Source of the DNA: a virus
Length of the DNA stretch: 44,854 nucleotides
Reading direction: 5' to 3' (one strand)
Virus record (IMG/VR): IMGVR_UViG_3300037847_004699
Span: 1-44,854 of that record
The translations under genes were made by a program, and so were the position numbers. Shown in pieces: positions 1-6,224 of this stretch. A model generated the notes under the pieces. It searched no databases. It saw only the letters and a program-made list of their open reading frames with translations, and was not told the DNA's origin. How positions within the stretch are numbered: position 1 is the first letter of the stretch; each line of letters opens with the position of its first letter.

Positions 1-98
1 GAGTCAAGGCTGAGGTATTGGACGATCGAGGCCACTAGCAAAGATGGAGTAATAGATGTTCCATGGTTTGCTGACGCTGATGATCAACGAGTACTAAG
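1..98. repeat. Left copy of terminal direct repeat
   Basis: The first 98 bases are identical to 44756-44853; the next base differs (c at 99, a at 44854). The repeat lies inside a gene that continues in frame across the joint, so it looks like an overlap at the ends of a circular or circularly permuted molecule rather than a true duplicated element. A short fixed terminal repeat of the virion DNA cannot be excluded from sequence alone. Confidence 0.9.
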
Positions 99-180
99 CC
101 AAGGCCTGATGTTCGCCACCAAGGAAGACGCAATCGCCAATTTTAAGGCAATCTGCGGCGAAGATCCTAATGAGGAGTGA
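1..180 (+). CDS. 3' part of small hypothetical phage protein spanning the joint
   Basis: Bases 1-180 read open from the first base (ESRLRYWTIEATS...) to a TGA at 178-180. The same frame is entered from 44534 at the other end, giving one joined protein of about 133 residues. The downstream half (FATKEDAIANFKAI) resembles the C-terminal part of small phage proteins of unknown function that carry a VFxTKEDAIA-like tail. No catalytic motif is visible. It is followed after 3 bases by the spanin-like gene at 184 and belongs to a run of small + strand genes from 44107. The function is unknown. Confidence 0.75.
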   Translation, partial: ESRLRYWTIEATSKDGVIDVPWFADADDQRVLSQGLMFATKEDAIANFKAICGEDPNEE

Positions 181-183
181 GCA

Positions 184-504
184 ATGACAGCCGGATTTAA
201 TCGCGCCATTCAGCTGGCCACATCATTCCCGGTTATCACAGTGCTGGCGGTCGCTCTGATCGTCAGTCTGTATCAGATGAATGAATATGCCGACGAGGTC
301 GCAAAATATGAGCGGCAGCTGTCTACCTGTCAAACCCTGAAATCAGCAGCAGCTACCTGTAGCGAATCGGTAGTCACGCTGCAAAACGACTGCCGGGCAG
401 AAGTTGAAACGGCGTTAAAATCAATCAAAATGCCGGAGCCAGTCGAGCGCCCGGCGGCAACAGCAGAGGAGTTTAATAAGTGGTCAAGATCAAAACTAAA
501 ATAA
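184..504 (+). CDS. Putative inner-membrane spanin (Rz-like, i-spanin)
   Basis: A 106-residue protein with one N-terminal membrane segment (about residues 13-32, FPVITVLAVALIVSLY) followed by a charged helical periplasmic part (residues 33-106). This is the N-in, C-out plan of i-spanins. Its end overlaps the next gene, which has a lipoprotein signal, and that embedded pair is the classic Rz/Rz1 arrangement in which the two join to fuse inner and outer membranes in the last step of lysis. Two spaced Cys residues (TCQTLKSAAATCSES) could form intermolecular bonds as in some spanins. The start at 184 follows gaggagtgagca. The assignment rests on topology and neighbours, not on sequence identity. 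Confidence 0.65.
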   Translation: MTAGFNRAIQLATSFPVITVLAVALIVSLYQMNEYADEVAKYERQLSTCQTLKSAAATCSESVVTLQNDCRAEVETALKSIKMPEPVERPAATAEEFNKWSRSKLK

Positions 505-779
505 TGCTAGAGGCCACGGCCTGCCTTGTGTTGATGGCTGTTATTGTCATGCTCAATGGCTGTGCATCTGAGCGCGTTGTTTATCGCACCGTTAACGTTG
601 CTGTGCCAGTGCTGCCGGACGTGCCGCCTGAGCTGCTGACGGGCTATAACGGTAGTTTGCCAGTAGCTACCGCCGATGGCGCAGCTTGCTTTGCCACTTC
701 CGAGCTTGAGGCGCTGCAAAACTGGATGCTGTGGCATAAAACGCGAGTGGATCAATTCAGGAGTCTGCTAGATGACTAA
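480..779 (+). CDS. Putative outer-membrane spanin lipoprotein (Rz1-like, o-spanin)
   Basis: A GTG start at 480 is preferred because GAGGAG (466-471) sits 8 bases upstream; the ATG at 504, which overlaps the preceding stop, has no Shine-Dalgarno sequence. The product has a basic N-end (VKIKTK), a hydrophobic signal and the lipobox LNGC with Cys28, predicting an outer-membrane lipoprotein of about 70 mature residues. A proline-rich stretch (VPVLPDVPPELLTGY) follows, a common o-spanin trait. It overlaps the i-spanin-like gene by 25 bases in another frame. The C-terminal half (SELEALQNWMLWHKTRVDQF) is helical and could contact the partner. An alternative is an unrelated exported lipoprotein. Confidence 0.65.
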   Translation: MVKIKTKIMLEATACLVLMAVIVMLNGCASERVVYRTVNVAVPVLPDVPPELLTGYNGSLPVATADGAACFATSELEALQNWMLWHKTRVDQFRSLLDD

Positions 780-990
780 TGCTGCCTACTATGAGAACCT
801 GTACGCAACATCGGTGCGCGAAATACTAGACGAATACGAACGCACTGCTGGACGTGCACCCGGCCCTGATGTATTGTTGATTGCAGACCTAGCAGGCGAT
901 CAGGCGATAAAATATTCGCCTGAGTGGGTCTTAGAGAGCGATGGCCGCCATGGCCTGTATTTTAATCAAATGAGGTTTGAGTATGAATGA
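772..990 (+). CDS. Hypothetical small acidic protein
   Basis: 72 residues starting at the ATG overlapping the o-spanin stop by 8 bases, with AGGAG 8 bases upstream (760-764). It is acidic and probably soluble, with a predicted N-terminal helix (SVREILDEYERTAG) and no cysteine or catalytic signature. I do not recognise a family. Its position between spanin genes and small membrane proteins suggests an accessory protein of the same transcript. Its end overlaps the next start by 8 bases, so translation is probably coupled. Confidence 0.65.
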   Translation: MTNAAYYENLYATSVREILDEYERTAGRAPGPDVLLIADLAGDQAIKYSPEWVLESDGRHGLYFNQMRFEYE

Positions 991-1246
991 GTTTGATTAT
1001 AGGCGCGTCAGGTCTATGCCCAGGACAGATAAGCTAAAATACTTTAAGCAGCGATACCGCTGGCATTGGTCTGCGCGCATGAGCGAGTGCGGCAAGGCCT
1101 GTAAGTTGTCGATTGTGGTAAGCGGCCCAGCTGCTGAAATTCATTTTAATCATACATTTAATATTGAAAACGAAAGCCTGAAATTCGCAATTGGGCTATC
1201 AGAAGAAGAATTAACGGAGGCTATGAAGAATGGCGCACTTAAATAA
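983..1246 (+). CDS. Hypothetical basic protein
   Basis: 87 residues. The ATG at 983 is chosen over the upstream TTG at 977 because gagg (972-975) lies 7 bases before it. The N-terminal half is rich in Arg, Lys and aromatic residues (RRVRSMPRTDKLKYFKQRYRWHW) and could bind nucleic acid or membrane surface. The second half is a mixed beta/alpha stretch ending in an acidic helix. Not recognised. It overlaps both neighbours, as is usual in this block. Confidence 0.6.
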   Translation: MNEFDYRRVRSMPRTDKLKYFKQRYRWHWSARMSECGKACKLSIVVSGPAAEIHFNHTFNIENESLKFAIGLSEEELTEAMKNGALK

Positions 1247-1445
1247 ACTCGACTGGGTTTTAATCACCCTGTTATCAGCTGTCGGCATTGTTGCCGCAAT
1301 CGTAAGCGGTTCAGTTTTGCCAGTTATTGACACTGGCTGCTTTGTCATTTTATTGGTGATGGGTGTGCACTCGGAGCGCGAAAACCGCGAGCTAAAAGAA
1401 ACCATCCGCACCTTGCGCGATTCTATTAAGGAGGAGTTGAAGTGA
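1230..1445 (+). CDS. Small membrane protein, possible holin or antiholin
   Basis: 71 residues with two hydrophobic segments (about 8-27 and 32-46) and a charged C-terminal helix ending in KEELK. A two-helix protein of this size close to spanin genes fits a class II holin or its antagonist, but there is no family-specific motif. It overlaps the preceding gene by 17 bases, and its last codons carry the Shine-Dalgarno sequence (aaggaggagtt) for the next gene, whose GTG start overlaps its stop. The three genes from 1230 to 1932 share this design. Confidence 0.55.
   Translation: MAHLNKLDWVLITLLSAVGIVAAIVSGSVLPVIDTGCFVILLVMGVHSERENRELKETIRTLRDSIKEELK
1428..1445 (+). repeat. Repeated coupling signal encoding a KEELK tail, copy 1
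   Basis: AAGGAGGAGTTGAAGTGA at 1428-1445 recurs exactly at 1613-1630, and a looser version (aaaagaggaattaaaatga) is at 1914-1932. Each copy encodes the last residues KEELK of one gene, supplies its stop and provides the Shine-Dalgarno sequence and overlapping start of the next. It therefore acts as a portable termination-reinitiation signal. Confidence 0.7.
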
Positions 1446-1630
1446 AAGATGCTGGAAGTGTTTTTGTGACGATGCTGATTGGCGCGCTTGTAGGATGGCT
1501 TGCAGGCGTCATTGCAGTATCTGAGATTTATGGGATTAGATCGGAACTCAAAGAGTGCGAATCTGAGTTGCCGAGAAATCAATCTTGTGAGATTGTTGTG
1601 GCAGCAAGAGTAAAGGAGGAGTTGAAGTGA
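1442..1630 (+). CDS. Small single-span membrane protein
   Basis: 62 residues from a GTG that overlaps the previous stop (GTGA), with GGAGG about 9 bases upstream. It has one glycine-rich membrane helix (residues 7-27, FVTMLIGALVGWLAGVIAVS) and a short charged soluble tail with two Cys residues (ECESELPRNQSCEI). It resembles small i-spanin or holin-like proteins only in shape. The last residues KEELK are identical to those of the genes on either side, which reflects the embedded ribosome-binding site more likely than a protein tag. Confidence 0.55.
   Translation: MKDAGSVFVTMLIGALVGWLAGVIAVSEIYGIRSELKECESELPRNQSCEIVVAARVKEELK
1613..1630 (+). repeat. Repeated coupling signal encoding a KEELK tail, copy 2
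   Basis: Exact 18-base copy of 1428-1445. It closes the gene at 1442-1630 and opens the one at 1627 (GTG). The neighbouring sequence is not similar, so only the coupling signal is duplicated or conserved. Confidence 0.7.
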
Positions 1631-1932
1631 TTGAGTTTTTACTGTTTGTAATAATGATCGAGGCCGTTGCTATTGCGTGGCTGGCGGATAAAGCTAATTC
1701 TAAATCAAAAAAAATAGATCAGGTACACGAAACCAATCAAGCAATTATCAGGGCGCAAATAGCAAAGCAAATGGAGGCTAGAGACCATTCAAACAGGTTC
1801 AACCAATACACCATAGAAGTTATGCATCAAGACAAGGTGGATATTGTGATGGTTGAATGGAGAGCAGCCGAGAGCACAGTCGGAAAAGACAAGGTGGATA
1901 ATTTTTTTAACGGAAAAGAGGAATTAAAATGA
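1627..1932 (+). CDS. Membrane-anchored helical protein
   Basis: 101 residues from a GTG overlapping the previous stop. One N-terminal membrane segment (residues 3-20, EFLLFVIMIEAVAIAWLA) is followed by a long basic/polar helical region, probably coiled coil (KKIDQVHETNQAIIRAQIAKQ). The topology again resembles an i-spanin-type or holin-accessory protein. DKVD appears twice (HQDKVDIV, GKDKVDNF). It ends in GKEELK, and the DNA of that tail forms the ribosome-binding site of the next gene. Function unknown; membership of the lysis block is an inference from position. Confidence 0.55.
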   Translation: MIEFLLFVIMIEAVAIAWLADKANSKSKKIDQVHETNQAIIRAQIAKQMEARDHSNRFNQYTIEVMHQDKVDIVMVEWRAAESTVGKDKVDNFFNGKEELK

Positions 1933-2351
1933 AATCATACGAACTAATCCGCAGCTATCTGCCAGATCGAACCGTTGGATGGATTCAGAGCGAAGACGGA
2001 GAATTCATTGCGGCCACTCTTGAACCGCCGTGGCTGGACAACGAGGTTGACAAAAGTTGCATCAGTGAGGGAGTTTATATCGTTCGCCGTGATGAGACTG
2101 GCCGACATCAGTGGTATCGACTTGAGGATGTACCGGGGCGCACTGCAATTGAAATGCACGAGGGAATCGTGCCGGGACACTCTAACGGCTGCGTGCTGAT
2201 TGGCTCAGGCTTTGATAACCTGTTTAACCTGACCGACACAAGCCACGGCGCAACGCTGCGCAAAATGACCGATATCATGCCAGATAAATTTGTGCTTTAT
2301 GTTCAACCGTTTATGCCGCACACTGATCGATGGTCGGAGGAGTTGCAATGA
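1929..2351 (+). CDS. DUF5675-like / L,D-transpeptidase-like protein, candidate lysis enzyme
   Basis: 140 residues matching the DUF5675 pattern seen in phages: TLEPPW (about 30-35), SCISEGVY (43-50), VPGRTAIEMH (68-77) and SNGC (85-88). The pair His77 ... Ser-Asn-Gly-Cys88 mirrors the HG...SxGC active site of L,D-transpeptidases (YkuD), whose cysteine attacks peptidoglycan cross-links. No signal peptide is present, as expected for a holin-dependent enzyme. It sits directly after small membrane proteins and the spanin pair, and no lysozyme, amidase or transglycosylase is visible in this window, which makes it the best candidate for wall cleavage. DUF5675 itself has no proven activity that I know of. 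Confidence 0.6.
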   Translation: MKSYELIRSYLPDRTVGWIQSEDGEFIAATLEPPWLDNEVDKSCISEGVYIVRRDETGRHQWYRLEDVPGRTAIEMHEGIVPGHSNGCVLIGSGFDNLFNLTDTSHGATLRKMTDIMPDKFVLYVQPFMPHTDRWSEELQ

Positions 2352-3070
2352 TTAATTTAATGCAAGGCGACTGCCTTGAACGCATGAATGAAATACCGGA
2401 TGGTAGTGTTGACATGGTTCTAACCGACCCGCCTTATGGAACCACTCGCTGTAAGTGGGATTCCATTATTCCGCTTGAGCAAATGTGGGAGCAGTTGAAG
2501 CGTGTGACGAAAAAGAATGGTGCTATTGTTATGACAGCGACCCAGCCGTTTACCAGCATCTTGGGCGCCTCAAACATTGATATGCTGCGTTATTCGTGGG
2601 TGTGGAGGAAATCAGCGGCAACGGGGCACTTAAACGCCAAGCGAATGCCGATGAAGAATCATGAGGATGTGCTGGTGTTTTACTCCAAACAGCCGATATA
2701 CAATCCACAAGGATTGGTTGATTTCAATAAAATAGTTAGGCGCGGAAGTAACGGTGACTGCTACGGAAGCAGCGGCAAGGAGAACCTGCAGGAAAAAACG
2801 GGGTACCCGCGAACTGTTCAATATTTCGGTAGCGAAGGGAAAACAGTACACCCAACCCAAAAACCTGTCGCGCTGATGGAATACCTCATCAAAACCTACA
2901 CCAACGAAGGCGAAACCGTGCTTGATTTTACAATGGGATCAGGAACCACGGGCGTAGCAGCGGTGAATACAGGGCGCTCGTTCATCGGCATTGAATTAGA
3001 CGTTGACTATTTCAACATCGCAAAGAGCCGGATAGAAGGTTGCAATAACCATACCACACTGGTATATTGA
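2348..3070 (+). CDS. DNA adenine/cytosine-N4 methyltransferase (beta-class, DPPY)
   Basis: 240 residues from an ATG overlapping the previous stop (ATGA), with GGAGG upstream. Motif IV, TDPPYG (residues 26-31), lies near the N-terminus and motif I, DFTMGSGTTG (about 193-202), near the C-terminus. That order is typical of beta-class amino-methyltransferases, in which S-adenosylmethionine binds the FxGxG loop and DPPY flips the target base. HPTQKPVALMEYLI is the usual stretch just before motif I. DPPY favours N6-adenine, though N4-cytosine cannot be ruled out. No restriction enzyme accompanies it, so it probably protects phage DNA from host restriction. It is the last gene before a terminator. 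Confidence 0.9.
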   Translation: MINLMQGDCLERMNEIPDGSVDMVLTDPPYGTTRCKWDSIIPLEQMWEQLKRVTKKNGAIVMTATQPFTSILGASNIDMLRYSWVWRKSAATGHLNAKRMPMKNHEDVLVFYSKQPIYNPQGLVDFNKIVRRGSNGDCYGSSGKENLQEKTGYPRTVQYFGSEGKTVHPTQKPVALMEYLIKTYTNEGETVLDFTMGSGTTGVAAVNTGRSFIGIELDVDYFNIAKSRIEGCNNHTTLVY

Positions 3071-3100
3071 TAACTCCTCTCTCCTCTGCAAGACCCTTTA

Positions 3101-3125
3101 CCCCGCTCATTGCGGGGTTTTTTTT
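3101..3125 (+). terminator. Rho-independent terminator after the methyltransferase
   Basis: Stem CCCCGC (3101-3106) / GCGGGG (3112-3117), loop tcatt, then eight T (3118-3125). It closes the lysis/accessory transcript and is immediately followed by a promoter-like sequence. Confidence 0.9.
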
Positions 3126-3138
3126 GCCCGGTTATAAT
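3110..3138 (+). promoter_or_regulatory. Promoter with TGCC/GGCA dyad ahead of the protease-scaffold gene
   Basis: A perfect -10 TATAAT is at 3133-3138. A possible -35 TTGCGG (3110-3115, spacer 17) overlaps the terminator stem. The -10 is enclosed by TGCC (3125-3128) and GGCA (3142-3145). The module T-run, TTGCC, TATAAT, TGGCATAA recurs at 40291-40320 before the portal gene, which suggests shared late control. Confidence 0.6.
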
Positions 3139-3166
3139 GTTGGCATAATTCTTGCGAGCGGTCACA

Positions 3167-4564
3167 ATGCCCGAAACATACAAGCCCACCGAAGCCATGG
3201 CGTCAGCTGCAAGGCGCGGCCTGAAAATGCGTGAAAGCCAGCCGCCGTCGAATCGTGGCGGCACTGCCGTAGGTCTGGCGCGAGCCAATCAGCTGGTAAA
3301 GCGTGAAACCCTTTCGCTGGATACCGTCAAGCGCATGTATTCCTTCTTTTCACGCCACGAGGTCGATAAATCTTCCGATAGCTGGAAAAAGGGCGATAGT
3401 AAGGGCGAGCAGGCATGGCTGCTGTGGGGTGGCGACGCTGGCTATACGTGGTCTAAAAACATCGTTAAAAAACTGGAGGGCAATGTGTCCCATAATTTAG
3501 AGCGCTTGGAGATCGTTCAGGCCATTAACTCAGAGCGCGTTGTTGATGACGGCGAATACATCATCATTAAAGACGTTGTGCCGATCAAAGACAACATTGT
3601 GATGAACGGCGGCAAATACCCAGCTGACCAGATCGCCAACACCTATCAGTCTCTGGAGGGGACTATTGCGCCTCTCGGTCATCCGATGATTGACGGCGAA
3701 TACGTCAGCGCCACCAATGGCGAGGCTATGCAGAAATTCTACATCGGCGCATATAACCGCGATGTCCGGTACGAAGGCGGGCGGGTGCTGATGAATGTCA
3801 AAATCAATAAGGCGCAAGCACTAGCACACCCGCGCGGGCAGGAGCTGCTAGACCGCATCACAGGACGTGGCGAGCCAATCCATGTATCCACTGGCGTCAT
3901 GCTGCATCGAATTGCGGCCAACGGCGAAAGCGGCGGCAAGGAATACACATGGGAAGCGCGCATCGAGTCATTCGACCATAACGCCATTCTGCTGGATGAG
4001 CCGGGCGCTGGCACCCCGGAAGATGGCATTGGAATGGCGCTGAACCACTTTGTCATTGATCAGCCCAAGCAGGAGCCGGAAGTTAACGAAAGCAATTTGC
4101 TTGCCAAAGTGCTTGACTTGTTGCAGAAGGCCATACCCGCTGGCTATAATACGAATACAGCAAAAACTGTGCCAAATTTGGAGCAAACTGAAATGAACGA
4201 AGCTGAAGTTGAAGAGCGGATCGGTAACGCGGTGGCCGAAATGGCCAAGACGCTGGAAGCCAATATGGATTCCAAAGCCGATGAGCTGCAAAAGAAACTG
4301 GACGAGGCAAACGAAAAGATTGCCGAAATGAAAGAAAAAATGGCCGCTAATGCCGAAGCTGAGCACGACAAGCTCGTTGCTGATGCTGCCGAGGCGACTG
4401 GCTTGGAGGCTAATCACCTGAAAGGCATGACCGACGAAGGCTTGCGCGAGATGATCGCCAAAACCAAAACGTCGATCGGTGTAAATGCTGGTATGCCTGC
4501 GGGTGGTGCTGACGACTATGTAAGCGCCGATTATGACCTGAACTCCCTGATGGAGGACAAATGA
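3167..4564 (+). CDS. Prohead protease (DUF2213-like) fused to scaffold
   Basis: 465 residues. Residues 1-105 form a domain common in phage head proteins (NRGGTAVGLARA..., LSLDTVKRMYSFFSRHEVD, WLLWGGDAGYTW). Residues about 115-300 match the DUF2213 prohead protease type (GTIAPLGHP, GAYNRDVRYEGGRVLMNV, STGVMLHR). Residues 343-435 form a long coiled coil rich in Glu, Lys and Ala, typical of a scaffold that is cleaved out during maturation. The order protease-scaffold, cement, major capsid matches many siphoviruses. The start at 3167 has a weak Shine-Dalgarno sequence; the upstream TTG (3152) is less likely. An in-frame start at 4193 may release the scaffold alone. Confidence 0.8.
   Translation: MPETYKPTEAMASAARRGLKMRESQPPSNRGGTAVGLARANQLVKRETLSLDTVKRMYSFFSRHEVDKSSDSWKKGDSKGEQAWLLWGGDAGYTWSKNIVKKLEGNVSHNLERLEIVQAINSERVVDDGEYIIIKDVVPIKDNIVMNGGKYPADQIANTYQSLEGTIAPLGHPMIDGEYVSATNGEAMQKFYIGAYNRDVRYEGGRVLMNVKINKAQALAHPRGQELLDRITGRGEPIHVSTGVMLHRIAANGESGGKEYTWEARIESFDHNAILLDEPGAGTPEDGIGMALNHFVIDQPKQEPEVNESNLLAKVLDLLQKAIPAGYNTNTAKTVPNLEQTEMNEAEVEERIGNAVAEMAKTLEANMDSKADELQKKLDEANEKIAEMKEKMAANAEAEHDKLVADAAEATGLEANHLKGMTDEGLREMIAKTKTSIGVNAGMPAGGADDYVSADYDLNSLMEDK
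4193..4564 (+). CDS. Possible nested scaffold gene (internal in-frame start)
   Basis: Inside the protease gene an ATG at 4193, in the same frame, has GGAG (4180-4183) 9 bases upstream and opens exactly where the coiled-coil part begins (MNEAEVEERIGNAVAEMAK). The product would be a 123-residue scaffold with no protease, as in the lambda C/Nu3 arrangement. This is inferred from the signal and the domain boundary; there is no direct proof of independent translation. Confidence 0.4.
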   Translation: MNEAEVEERIGNAVAEMAKTLEANMDSKADELQKKLDEANEKIAEMKEKMAANAEAEHDKLVADAAEATGLEANHLKGMTDEGLREMIAKTKTSIGVNAGMPAGGADDYVSADYDLNSLMEDK

Positions 4565-4992
4565 TGGCTAATGTAATTTTTCGCGGCCCGGCTCGCGTTC
4601 AGCCAGAAACGGTAAATCTGCCAGTCGCAGGTGCTTACCTGCCGGGTACGTTTGTTAAATCAGATGGCGCAACACTGACTCAGGCTGCCGATGCCACTGG
4701 TCGCCTGCTGCTGCTGTCTAACCGCGATATGTACACACAGGGCGTCACTGATGCCTATGCCGCTGATGAAACAGGAGTGGCGTATCGCATTCAGCCGGAA
4801 TATGAAATGCAGGCGGCATTTGCAGCGGGCACCTATACCACAGGTCAAGAGCTGACACTAAACGCGTCAGGCCAGTTAACAGCAGCTGCGGCCACTAATC
4901 TGGTTGTTGCATTCTTCGACCAAGCGGGCGCAACCCTGACAGCTGGACAGCTGGCTGATGTTGTTATCGCCGACACTTACACCAAGGCTTAA
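4564..4992 (+). CDS. Capsid decoration/cement protein
   Basis: 142 residues if started at the second of two adjacent ATG codons, which has GGAGG (4552-4556) at a better 7-base spacing; the first ATG at 4561 is possible. The sequence is small, Ala/Thr/Gly rich and beta-like (VNLPVAGAYLPGTFVKSDG, GQLTAAAATNLVVAFFDQAG), resembling short capsid cement proteins (DUF2190-like) that trimerise on the outside of the shell. The position between protease and major capsid is the standard one. The family assignment is by pattern, so moderate. Confidence 0.65.
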   Translation: MANVIFRGPARVQPETVNLPVAGAYLPGTFVKSDGATLTQAADATGRLLLLSNRDMYTQGVTDAYAADETGVAYRIQPEYEMQAAFAAGTYTTGQELTLNASGQLTAAAATNLVVAFFDQAGATLTAGQLADVVIADTYTKA

Positions 4993-5004
4993 GGGGTAAA
5001 TACA

Positions 5005-5994
5005 GTGTTAAAATTTACTAAGGCTCAGCAAGAGCTGGTGATGAATGAGCGTAAACAGCACGCCGAATCACACGAAATTATGCAGGCAAATCACGGCGAA
5101 AAACTGCTGATGGGTAATGCCGCGCCTCTGCCAAAAGATGTCTGGGGCGTCTGGGATCGCCAAGGCATTGAGGTTCAGCGCGACGTACTGGCTGTGTTCA
5201 ACTCGCTTGCTGTCAATAGCATGGCCATGCCAATCGGCAAGCTGGTTCACCACTTCCAGACCGTTTCGGATTCTGGCGATGTGAATATCAGCATTGATGG
5301 CAACTCTACTGCCAAAATGGATCAGCCAGCGATTGCATACCACGGCACTCCGCTGCCAATCATCGACAGCGCGTTTAAGTTCGGCTGGCGCCAGGTTCAG
5401 GCAGCTCAGACCGAGGGTTATTCACTGGATACCGCAGCGGTTGCAAACTCGCAGCGCCGTGTTGCTGAGAAGCTGGAATCTATCGCGCTGGATGGTGATG
5501 ATTCTATCGATGTTGGCGGCTCTAAGCTGTACGGTCTGCGTAACCATCCGAAACGCAACACCCGCTCAACTGGTGTTACCCTGAACGGCGCGACCGGCTC
5601 TCAGTGGCAGGATGAAATTGTGGCAACCCTGAAGCTGCTGCACAATGCCAACTACCGCACCCCGGCCACCATTTACCTGAACTGGGATGACTGGTTCTAC
5701 GCATCGAACACCGACTACAGCGAGCAGTACCCGAACAAGACCATTTTGCAGCGCATTATGGAGATTGCAGGCGTTCGTGAGATTGTTCCGGCCAGCTCTG
5801 TTGCTGCCAACGAAATCATCGCTGTTATCAAAGATAGCCGTGTTGTTCAGGTTCTGAACGGTATGCCTATGATGACTCGCGCTCTGTTCCGTGCGAACCC
5901 TGAAGACGACTACCGCTTCAAGGTAATGGCTGCGGCGGCTGTTGAAATCAAATTCGACGCCGAAGACCAGTGCGGTATCGCGGTATCCAGCTAA
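5005..5994 (+). CDS. Major capsid protein (HK97 fold, DUF2184/DUF6260-like)
   Basis: 329 residues from a GTG start with AGGGG about 9 bases upstream. The layout fits a major head protein: helical N-end (LKFTKAQQELVMNERKQ), a central domain with a conserved-looking IDSAFKFGWRQVQAAQTEGYSLDT, ALDGDD...GLRNHP near residue 170, and a C-terminal stretch rich in aliphatic strands (RFKVMAAAAVEIKFDAEDQCGIAV). These resemble the family of capsid proteins annotated DUF2184/DUF6260. It sits after protease and cement genes. No N-terminal scaffold domain is needed because the scaffold is fused to the protease. Codon choice is regular, as expected for a highly expressed gene. Confidence 0.85.
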   Translation: MLKFTKAQQELVMNERKQHAESHEIMQANHGEKLLMGNAAPLPKDVWGVWDRQGIEVQRDVLAVFNSLAVNSMAMPIGKLVHHFQTVSDSGDVNISIDGNSTAKMDQPAIAYHGTPLPIIDSAFKFGWRQVQAAQTEGYSLDTAAVANSQRRVAEKLESIALDGDDSIDVGGSKLYGLRNHPKRNTRSTGVTLNGATGSQWQDEIVATLKLLHNANYRTPATIYLNWDDWFYASNTDYSEQYPNKTILQRIMEIAGVREIVPASSVAANEIIAVIKDSRVVQVLNGMPMMTRALFRANPEDDYRFKVMAAAAVEIKFDAEDQCGIAVSS

Positions 5995-6005
5995 GGGGGT
6001 GAACA

Positions 6006-6182
6006 ATGAAGGTTAAAATTACTCAGAAAGGCGTCTCCGGCTGCAAGGTCGGGGATGTCGTCGAGTTAAAAGGCGATGTTATCCCGGCTAATTTGGTTAA
6101 CAAATGCGCCCCGGTTGCATCTGAATCAAAACTCGAAGTGGCAACACCAAAAAAGCCTAAGCAGGAAGCCAAGGCCAAGTGA
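6006..6182 (+). CDS. Small hypothetical protein downstream of the capsid gene
   Basis: 58 residues beginning 11 bases after the capsid stop, with AGGGGG upstream of the ATG at 6006. The N-terminal half looks like a small beta barrel (MKVKITQKGVSGCKVGDVVEL) and the C-terminal tail is very basic (TPKKPKQEAKAK). Short proteins of this kind commonly follow major capsid genes in phages of this organisation; their role is not known, though a basic tail facing DNA inside the head is conceivable. A terminator follows 5 bases later. Confidence 0.75.
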   Translation: MKVKITQKGVSGCKVGDVVELKGDVIPANLVNKCAPVASESKLEVATPKKPKQEAKAK

Positions 6183-6186
6183 TATC

Positions 6187-6211
6187 AGCCCGCTACGGCG
6201 GGCTTTCTTTT
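6187..6211 (+). terminator. Rho-independent terminator after the capsid cluster
   Basis: Stem AGCCCGC (6187-6193) / GCGGGCT (6198-6204) with a tacg loop, followed by tttcttttt-like sequence to 6211. It separates the highly expressed capsid genes from the fibre cluster and would allow partial read-through. Confidence 0.85.
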
Positions 6212-6224
6212 CTGAGGAAATGCA

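Noticed and set aside
3968-4417. 149-residue minus-strand frame within the protease-scaffold gene
   Set aside because: Phe/Leu-rich mirror of the Glu/Lys coiled-coil codons, without ribosome-binding site or context.
5566-6006. 146-residue minus-strand frame within the major capsid gene
   Set aside because: Antisense to a strongly supported capsid gene; no start signal and random-looking composition.
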